Shown: positions 55,637 through 64,000 of the stretch, in pieces
Layout of the letters: each line of letters opens with the position of its first letter
Position numbering within the stretch: the first letter of the stretch is position 1
Assembly (NCBI GenBank): GCA_030704615.1
Contig: CM060733.1
Coordinates: 54,436,001 to 54,500,000 of the forward strand
DNA: 64,000 bases
Source of the DNA: Takakia lepidozioides
Lineage: Eukaryota; Streptophyta; Takakiopsida; Takakiales; Takakiaceae
Reading direction: 5' to 3'
Made by a program: the position numbers and the translations under genes
Notes under the pieces: generated by a model
The model's database searches: none
Told to the model about the DNA's origin: nothing
Seen by the model: the letters and a program-made list of their open reading frames with translations, nothing else

Positions 55637-58600
55637 ATACACTGACAGGCACACACGCCTGCTTCCTCATATTGATCTCTTTTTTCTAGTATGCAGGCCC
55701 GAAGCTTGCTTTCTGCGGGGGACCTTTGATAGACGCTTTGCTCCGGTCTCAAGCCGACCACCACGTAAAATTTAAGGCCGTTGAGGCCAGCTACATTTGG
55801 AGGTCGGTGCTCCGATCTACAGCCTCCATCCGGTTTTGAGTAGCAAGGAACAATTCTGTGATGATACACTTTGTATGTAAATTCAGCGAGCTTTTCTGAT
55901 CGCTAGTCTGTTGTGAGCTCTGTGATTTGGTGGTTAAAGCTCTCCATGGTGATGAGATATGTCCAAGATTTGTATTTTATTTCGGTGGGATTATATTTAC
56001 TACCTAACTGGGGGCAACTTAAAGGACCTATTAAGGCATAATTAATGCAACGGCGTTTTTCTCCTTTGTTTCTCTCCCTTTTGCTCTATCTCATCACACA
56101 GTTTCTGAGATGGGTATTGCATGCAAATTTCCTTGAACTTAGTTAAGCAAAGAACACTGCAGAAGTATTGAATGTTCCATTCTCAGAGGAACCTCTTGTT
56201 CATTCAGGCAGAATGGGATGGAAGCTGTGCCAGCATCACGTGCAGATGTTTTCCAGGACCAGTCACTGAGCCTGCCTGATAAAAGATTTCTAATGCGGTT
56301 TTTCAAGCTTGTAACGGATTTTACCGAATCCCAAGATATCACCACTTTGGAGCTGGCAGCAGGCGATCTTGACCAGCCATTTGTGGAGCTTCTGCAGCGC
56401 AAACAACTGCCTCCTTCTGTTCAAAAGTAAAAATGTAGTTCCTCCTAGGTCCATGATGTGTCTGTATATTAAATTCTTAAGGTCATGTGTGTTTTCAATG
56501 TTCTCTTACTTGCTTGGTTGACCCGGTCCTCAAGTATCATTGCATGATATATTCAGTCTGCCCTCGAACTGACCTTTCAACGCTTGACCATGCCAGTTGC
56601 ATTGCGAGATCTTAGATCATCAGTGAGTGCCTTTCTTTTCTTACGGGGTGAAGAGTGCCTACATTTGGAGTGTCAACCCTGCAAAGCTAATGGATTTTGA
56701 GATGTATAAGCACATGATAATATAACGTGTGAAAAGAAGGTTCTAAGGTTGCTAGAAGTGACAATTGATGGTCTGAAGTCTCTGATGGCTGCAGGATGAT
56801 TCTATATGCTATTGCACTGGCTGATGATGACCAAGAGCTTGTGTCAGATCAAAGCACTCTTCTCACAGCTAGGGAGGGCCTTCAGAATTTGGCGCTTTAT
56901 CTTTCATCAGCAAGTAGGTCAGTCCTCAGCCTCATCTTTCATGATAATCAAGGGCTTTCTCTTAGGATGCCTTTCTCAGGATTCCATGCCCACACTGGTG
57001 GTGTCTTGTTGTAGATTTAGGGTCCACTAAGATATCCTACCTTTAATTTGGTTACAGATTTCCAGATGCACACAGTGCGTTTTTGTATCCAATGTACGGC
57101 CAGGGAGACCTGCCTCAAGCTTTTTGTCGATGTGCTGCTGTCCATGGGGCTTTATATGTGCGTCTCTTTCTGCCTCCTCTCCATTTCTAGTGATATGGAA
57201 TGGAAGACCACTCCGTTGTTTTATTCTGCAACTGCAAGCCACAGGGTGCTGCTACTCGTGTGTCACATTGGTATTGGAGACTAGCTAGTGAAGTTCAATG
57301 TATCTAAGAACACCCTTGTGGTGAGATAGCTGTGGCAGTTCCATAATCTGGTTGTCATGGACTGGGAGGGATTATGGCCTCAAGGCTATAGCGCTGTTTA
57401 ATAGCAATGCATCACACTTCGTACATCCACATGCTCTCTTGGTACCAAGTTGGACAAGTGGCTTATGAATGGCAAGCAGTACTCAGCAGTACATTGCTCT
57501 TTGGACTTAATGTGAGCTGCTTGTCTGGTCTCTGGAAACAGACATTTGATCAGAAATTGATGTCATAAGTAGTTAAATAAAAAAGACATGGGTCCAATAT
57601 GGTTTTTTAAGGCAATTCCATTAATTTGTGTAGGTTCTTCGGATGCCAGTCAAAGCACTTCTTATAGAGAAGGTAGGCTACTGCCCCACCTCTCTACGTC
57701 ATTGTTGTTTGGAGGTCAATATTTGCTTGGCTGCTTTTTTTCATTGCTGATCATATCTGTTTGGAAACGACAATGCAATCTGTCCGTGCCAATTATGAAT
57801 CCTTTGACGATGCTTATGACAGGTCTGGTTGGAGAAACTGGTACACTTATCCAAATATGTAGCTTTTAATAAATGAACTCAACCCTCATGCAATGTCTGC
57901 AGCAATGTCAACTTGATCGAATAGACTTTTCGTTTCTTACATAAGAAGCTACGTTTTCCATACAGGAGAGTGCAGAATACAAGGGTGTACTCACTTCGTC
58001 AGGGCAACTTTTGTACAGTGGCAAGCTCATCACAGGCCCTTCTTTCCGTCCTGGGTCTGGGCCACCCAATGATTTCTCATCTGGTGGTTTGGCATTTAGC
58101 GGTCCCGTAGGGGTTGAAGGGGGCGGTCAGCAGAGTAATGCCCGATGCAGGTCATCTGATGGAACCAGCACAAGTTCAGTGGCTGATGACCAAAGCAGTA
58201 GGCCAACCAAGGTGGCTCGTTGCATTTGTATTACGGATCGGTCGTTGCAGCCTTGCCAGAGCACCATTTTGGTGATATTCCCACCCCGATGTAAGCAGGC
58301 TCTCACAACACGTTACTTTCTGGGTTTGTTGCCTTCAAATTTCTGTGTGTGCCTCTCTATCTCTCTCTGCCCTTTTCCTACTACAATGACTAGCAGTGCC
58401 ACCACATCTTAATTCAGTTGAGGGCCGCATCAGCTGTGCTGGGATTGACATCATGCATTTTCTGAAAATAATAGCCAAGCAACCCTGTACCTTGGCTCGG
58501 GGTAGCTGCACATAAAGTGTATAAGAATGTTGGATTGAGATTGACATCCTGGCAAGTGAAAACACCCTCACTGTCGATCGCTGATAACTTGTGCTGAGGC

Positions 58601-60053
58601 ATAGCTTCAGGGTACATTGTAGTCGATGCTCAAAGGAGTGGTCTCTCCTTGTCTCTAGTGTAGCACATGTTTGAAGAATGAAAATTGAACTTAAATATGT
58701 AGAAAATAAATCCTTCCACTACTGCTGCCTGAATTGTTAGGGGGTAGAAGATGATGGTGATGATACGGTGCAGCACTCAGGATTACAACTTCGAAGGTGG
58801 TGCGAGCTTTGCAGCTGGGAACGAGCTCCGAAGTTTGCCCTAATGGCAAGTATGTTCCTCCTCCCCCCCCCCCCCCCCCCTCCACGCCACCACTCCCTCA
58901 GCCCAGCCACCACCCACCTGCCTCCCCCCCCCCCACCACGCCACCACTCCCTCGGCCTCTCCTGCCCTTTTGTTTATTCTGTAGGTACCCAGGACATTTG
59001 TGAACTAACCAGTGCGCAGTATCACTTGTGAGCATGATGAGGGATTGGTGGCCATTACTTCTCATGGACTGAAAAGCAGAGGCAACACATGACTGACTCA
59101 AAATCTTCTTAGTCTCAGGAGATTTTATATGCTATCAAACTACTGCATTGATCAAGCCGCAAGAATCTAATTTCTGTTTTCTCTGTTTTTTGGGTGGGGG
59201 CCCTGTATTTCACCAGATTTGTTATATATTTGTCGACGGTTTGCTCAGATGAGTCATCTGGAGAGGAGTCCTTGCGAGCCGCTACTGATGCTTTGTTCGA
59301 GGACGGGACTACTATGAGTGGTGCCACAGACGCAGCAAATGCAGTTACAAGTAGCAAGCCAAAGTTGCTGTGGTCTCTCAGCTATGTCCAGGCCATGTCT
59401 GCTTCTCACACCGTTGAGGTCAGGATGCCCACTTTCCCCTCTCTCCCACAGGTTTTCTAGTTCTACTGTGTCCCATGGGCCCTAAGGTCACTAGGAAATT
59501 TCGTCATTCTCCTCAATTCCCATAAAGCTCTTTCTTAGTTATTGGTTTCATCTGTGACTACAGACCCATGCAAGTAACGTGGGAGTGTGCAATATGCCCG
59601 ATGGAACTGTGGATTATCGGTCTATGATGACATCCACAGAAGCGGTAAAACTCAAACCTGTGCTCACTTATGCATTTTTTCCAGTCTGTAAAATGTCCCT
59701 GTCCATTACCCTTCCCCTCTTCACCTACACTCCATTCTGTTTATTCTCTGGCCGGAACAGCCAATCCCTTGCAGAAGTCTTTCACAAGGAGGACCGGAAA
59801 TGCTTGGCAGCATATCTAATATCTACCTTAAGAGATATCTTCGTGTTGAACAGTTCCTTTGGGCTCTTTCTTTCTTCACCCCTCTCTCATGTGCCATTGT
59901 GCTTGACCTGCCCAACTCTGTGTGCTTTTGTCTTGAAATCAGATATTCCATGAGCTGTTTCCGGAACAGCAGTTTTTTCAAAGAGCAGCTGCAGGGGCAA
60001 GCAGTGCTGAGGATGATGACTTGGGTGACAGTGATATGACCGACGGGGTCTAG
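54957..60053 (+). CDS. REP: Rab escort protein (REP), 11 exons, complete
   Basis: Exons are 54957-55566, 55697-55802, 56208-56426, 56795-56917, 57058-57157, 57634-57672, 57966-58290, 58774-58849, 59217-59418, 59564-59644 and 59943-60053 (stop TAG). All have GT/AG borders and join in phase to 663 residues. ATG 54957 is used; ATG 54987 ([11 protein letters not shown]) is equally possible. The GDI/REP fold is shown by [20 protein letters not shown] and [13 protein letters not shown] at the N-terminus, [62 protein letters not shown] and [18 protein letters not shown] binds newly made Rab GTPases and presents them to geranylgeranyl transferase II in the cytosol. Residues 70-190 are a Gly/Asn-rich insert, and 430-500 a Ser/Gly-rich loop, both placed between conserved blocks. 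The C-terminus is acidic ([10 protein letters not shown]). Confidence 0.92.
55597..55632. repeat. (CT)18 microsatellite in REP intron 1
   Basis: An uninterrupted CT run directly follows the exon 1 donor region, within the short first intron (55567-55696). Confidence 0.92.
58862..58962. repeat. C-rich imperfect duplication in REP intron 8
   Basis: Two poly-C runs are each followed by CACGCCACCACTCCCTC. It starts 13 bases after the exon 8 donor. The opposite strand has long G runs capable of forming a G-quadruplex. Confidence 0.8.
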
Positions 60054-61110
60054 TACGTTCTCATGAACTGTCGACAAGTTTGCAGCTCGATCTCTGGACC
60101 AGGTTACCATCATATGTAAAGATCCAGGAGGTTGTCACACCAGAAGTTTTAAACATGTCGTGTGTTGAATTCTCACTACCTAATGTAGGTTCTGCAAGAA
60201 TTTTGCAATGGGTAAATAGGCAGTTGCAAGGTTACACACCTCTAAGTTAGCTGTTATCCTCGTCTCTAGTCCTGTTAGAGGATAGAGGGTACTTTTCACC
60301 TTCTACTTAGCAAACTCCATTCTGACATCAAAACTCTTGGCACATGTTGTCAAGGCAGTCCTTACTGTGGCAACATCTCAGCACAGAGCACTCACTCTGA
60401 GAGTCATGTTTTTAGATGGGTGTAAATGTTTGTCCAAGATGAAAAGTATGCAAACCAAGCAAGAACAGTGACTGACTCATGTCATTGAATTTTTGCAATT
60501 GAGCAATTCAGATAACTTGAACATTGTTGCATTTAATTTCAAGTATTAGTATTTTTTTCAAACTAGACATGTTACTCTACTGCAGAAATTAATGCCACAT
60601 GGCTGTGTTCTAAAAGCAATTCCACTAATGACAATGTTGCTCTTCTTATATTATGCATGGGTGGCTTCACAGTATTCAAAGCTTCTTGCATCTGAACCTA
60701 GTCTTGGTGGTTGGGTGGTGGACAACTAAGAACAGAGACTTACAGATGTACATTGTGACAATCCATGATGAGATAGGAATTACATTGCAACTAATTTTTT
60801 GCTAAATATGAACCCTCCGAATTTCATATGTACTGCTCAAATCTCCTGCAATAGAATAAGAATGTGATCAGTAAAGGAACCTTGAAAGCAAAGTCCTGTG
60901 CCCGGATTTGACCCACCAGAATGTGAAGTGGCAGCTCCCTCCAAATTGCAGTAAGCCCTTACACACCCACCAACCAATTCAGTTGCAGGGATCGAGTGTT
61001 GATAAGAGAGGAATACAAAGACCTGGAAAGAAGGGGCCTTGTACAGCGTTGATGAGATCATACTCATAAGAGAAGGAGAATGTAGTATATTGATTGTTCT
61101 GACCAAACAA
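60054..61110. other. Convergent intergenic region, 3' UTRs of REP and GH127 genes
   Basis: Both genes end into this interval of about 1.06 kb. It is AT-rich with no supported gene; poly(A) signals could not be assigned with confidence. Confidence 0.5.
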
Positions 61111-64000
61111 TCAATAGATGTCAAAGTAGGTTGTGTAGCTCTCATCTCTGAAAGAGGAAAGGGGAGCAAGCAGAAAGTTGCGTTTTCCTCCCTTTGCAAC
61201 AAAGCTGAAGGGATGATACGAAGCCATTCCTCGCTCCACTGTGAAAGTGCTGGTGGCATTAAACTTGTCATCGGTCCCCATTGGTCTGCATTTCAAGAGG
61301 ATGACTGGTCCATCTGTTGTTCCGTCATATTTTGAAGACAAAAAACAGCCTGGGTTACTCACTGCCTCAAATGACACGGTGTTCTTATTGCCTGAGAGCC
61401 CTGGACGGACCTGGAACACTGAATCTATTGCCCGGGAATCAGATGTCTGGTGTTTCAGTTGTTCTGTTCCCCTTCTGGAATGAGGACCAGAGAGCACCCG
61501 TGGCAAAATGTCAGGTACATTCTCAGACTGAGAAAGCAATGGCTGGTATCCCCACTGCTCAATCCTACCTGCAGAGTGGCGCATGGACTTACCAACCCCT
61601 GACCTCGATTTTTCGAGTTGGAAATGACTATCCCTGCTTTCAGCAGATTTGAACTGGGGAGATGATGCCCTTAGCTCAACCTCATCGACTACCACCACAC
61701 TACTATCTTCCCCCTTGTGTGCCAAGTATCGTCCGGGTTCACTGAAAAGCTCCAAAGAAACCAGCCCCTTGTCCATAGTGGAGACTACATTACCATTCAC
61801 GTCGTGTTTGAGAATCCCCAACAACTTCTTGCTAGTGGACTCATCTTCAAGTATATCAACCAGCGGAATGGCCAGCCGGAAAGTCGAGTATGCTGCCTCA
61901 TCTGTGCCGTCCAAAGGGACAGGGCCCATGACAGCAGAACCATTGTAATGTCCTAGACATAGTGCCAAAGTCCCTTGTGTCTCCGTGACAGACTCTTGGC
62001 TGAACATATATAGTTGGTTGAAATGGGATTGAGGAACAGGGACCACCCACTCAGAAGGAGTAGAAGGATCCGCAACAGACCCAAGCCTCCAATCTCTGAT
62101 GCTCATACCTGCCATCACATATGGACCAAAGAGGATCGCATGTATTGATGCATACTTAGGTCGATCATCTGTTTGCCACTCTCACCCACACAGGTGGCCC
62201 CACTTTAGCATCCTGACATTAACGAGATATAAAGCACAGAATTTCTCCTAAATCCTTCGCAACTGTTGCAGAATGATGACTCTTGCTATAAGACAGCAAT
62301 AGGCTGCTTTAAAGTAGGTATTGGAAGAAAGACTGTAAGAGACATAGTTAAGTTCAATGGGAGCAGCAATTAAAAATCAACATGAAATTTTCATATCATT
62401 ATATATTGGGTAGTTCCAGATTTTAAAGGGAAAAGATGTCCATGTGATCCAGCATGCTACCTTGGATTCTCTCTGTTCTTAAGCTCAGAGGGAGCACCAG
62501 CAAAAGCTTGTCACCAAAGGCCCACTTGCGCACAATACTCAAGTAGCTTCCTACATGCCCACAAAAAACAAATTCTTCACTACGGTCACTCACCAGTCTA
62601 TGACAAAAATTTGTGCTTGTCAACAGCCATAACAAATCCTTGGCTCCACCTATGAACTGTAAAAAAGTTACCAACTGTTAAACAGGGTCTTATGATATCT
62701 GGATTAGCAGCCTGCAGGGAGTTACATGCAGACCAACCCCACAGAAGCAGCCATTCTTTTAGTGGCGAATAATCACCAAATTTTGACCTCGTGCGTAGGT
62801 CCTGGCGACAGGGGTTAAAGGACATGACGTTGAAAAACGATGGATTTCGTCAAAATTTGATCTGGTGGGCCCATCTTTCGCCAGAGGGTTGGCAAGAGGG
62901 AGACACGTGTCAACATCCTAGAGAGGACATTAGAATGGAGGGTCCAGATCTCATGTTATCGGCACTTGCACTTTGTACCATCGCCACACATGCTCCACTT
63001 GGATGGATGCCACTCGCGCCATAATGTCTATAGCTTAAAAGGAACACTGCACAGAAGTTGAGAGGGGATTCAAAGAGACAGGCCAGCACAAAACATCTCA
63101 AATATTAGATCTATGATTACAACTCTGTGGTTGGAGACATCATACCTGGGGCTGGCACAAGGAGCTTTTGACCATTAAGGGTCGCACCACATCCCAGAGA
63201 GTCTGTCCACGAGGGAACTCGTATGTGGACTGCAGCTTCGGTTTCCTTACTGCTGTTAGTGAAGAACTCAAATGTGACCCGGAGATTGGGGTCTTCAGAA
63301 GTGAACGGTTCAATGGTCTGGTTGAGGAACAGCCCTGCTGTATCCCAAATGAGACTACTGGCTACAAATTGTACGATATATATGGCAGGAGTGGAACCGT
63401 CCTCTTCGAAGTAGATAGAATCACCCAGCTTAGCAAACGACTCAATAGCTGGAGGCATCACCATGGAACAGAACACATCAAAGGGGGAAAATGTTAGAGA
63501 AAGGGAAATGATCTAGCTGATCTCAGGGGATAAACTAACAACTCACAGTGCCAATGTATGCAGAAGTACGACACCAGGCGTCAGTGTCACTCGCTTCATG
63601 ATCGTACGGGCTACTGCCAAAGTGATGTCTAAAAGCCCTTGCAGTGTGTTCTTTCCATCGAGACTCTGAAGCAGCCGGGTGTCAATCGGACAAAGTTGTC
63701 CATGCTGGATGAGTCACATAGCAAAAACCACTGAGATGGGGCAAGGGTGCAACTAAACGGATCGCAATCATCAGTCCACCTTAATTTATTTGGAAGAGAA
63801 GTAGTTTACGGTCTACTTTCGCTGTCAACCCTCAGGGTGTTATCCGCCAAACAGTGTGGAAAGCTCCGAGATATACAGGCAGCCAACATTTGAAGAGAGA
63901 AGGTGAGCTAAAATGCTGGTACCTGACCCATAACAGCACCAGAAGGAATTGAACTTGTTTCCCCAGCCATGATAGCTTCTTGCTTTGGACATCCCAGGCC
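61111..64000 (-). CDS. GH127-type beta-L-arabinofuranosidase (DUF1680), 5'-truncated by window edge
   Basis: Four last exons are visible: 64000-63923 (partial), 63448-63146, 62550-62461 and 62168-61111 (stop TGA). Phases are consistent, giving about 508 residues. The first carries YHGWGNKFNSFWCCYGS, the paired-cysteine motif that provides zinc ligands and the nucleophile in GH127. It is followed by AIESFAKLGDSIYFEEDG, then VPAPGSYLSIVRKWAFGDKL and DDRPKYASIHAILFGPYVMA. The last exon adds a C-terminal beta-trefoil-like part (VFQVRPGLSGNKNTVSFEAV, NPGCFLSSKYDG) and ends NFLLAPLSSFRDESYTTYFD. This is the plant DUF1680/GH127 arrangement, acting on arabinose-containing glycans, probably in the secretory pathway or cell wall. 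The N-terminal half of the barrel lies beyond the right edge. Confidence 0.88.

Noticed and set aside
58390-58460. Possible extra REP exon starting at an AG near 58393
   Set aside because: Exon 7 joins directly to 58774 in phase and gives the expected PPRSLR...LQLG order, so no additional exon is needed.
63541-63680. Possible extra GH127 exon on the minus strand
   Set aside because: The frame does not match the family and its phase cannot join the exon at 63448; the true upstream exon with FWCCYGS is at 63923-64000.
1-64000. CRISPR arrays, operons, bacterial promoters or rRNA genes
   Set aside because: None seen; introns and element types show nuclear plant DNA. The decamer and 22-bp arrays have no spacer-repeat alternation.

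Overview
This window is nuclear DNA from a land plant. The genes have spliceosomal introns with GT/AG borders, and each gene I recognise has its closest known relatives among plant proteins (Sec20, a plastid thioredoxin-like protein, Rab escort protein, a GH127-type beta-L-arabinofuranosidase, PLS-type PPR and LRR-VIII receptor remnants). The mix of PLS-class PPR debris, piggyBac, Plavaka-like and hAT remnants, Crinkler-like NTPase pieces and Ty3 chromoviruses suggests a non-seed vascular plant with a large genome (fern or lycophyte). That placement is inference.

Layout. 1-11.7 kb is genic: the first exon of SEC20 (minus, running off the left edge), a plastid-targeted membrane protein gene (minus, five exons), and a divergently transcribed plastid thioredoxin-like gene (plus, nine exons). 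11.7-25 kb is mostly gene graveyard: two tandem Crinkler-like NTPase remnants, a PPR fragment, a kinase-less LRR receptor remnant with 72-nt LRR exons, a Plavaka-like transposase remnant and a gag-protease retroelement remnant. 25-53 kb is nested mobile DNA. It holds a complete but inactivated chromovirus (26162-33272, 5-bp duplication CATAG), hAT pieces in opposite orientations, a piggyBac pseudogene, and an older Ty3-type element (LTR at 39117, gag). A second chromovirus (41162-48146) with an uninterrupted 1520-residue Gag-Pol frame has inserted into that gag. To its right lie an inverted piece of the older element's LTR and a PPR pseudogene interrupted by a third chromovirus fragment. 54.9-64 kb is genic again: a complete Rab escort protein gene (plus, 11 exons, 663 aa) convergent with a 5'-truncated GH127 gene (minus) that runs off the right edge.

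The cellular genes are housekeeping: SEC20 and REP act in vesicle traffic and Rab prenylation, two are plastid proteins, and the GH127 enzyme acts on arabinose-containing glycans. I saw no operon-like or pathway cluster. The most informative observations are structural: the nesting order and lesions of the retroelements, an 11-nt extension on the 5' end of the intact chromovirus that looks like retained polypurine-tract sequence, and a 10-bp-periodic array in the U3 region of the older LTR that recurs in inverted orientation about 10 kb away. Splice sites were placed by hand from GT/AG signals and reading phase; no alignment or search was run.
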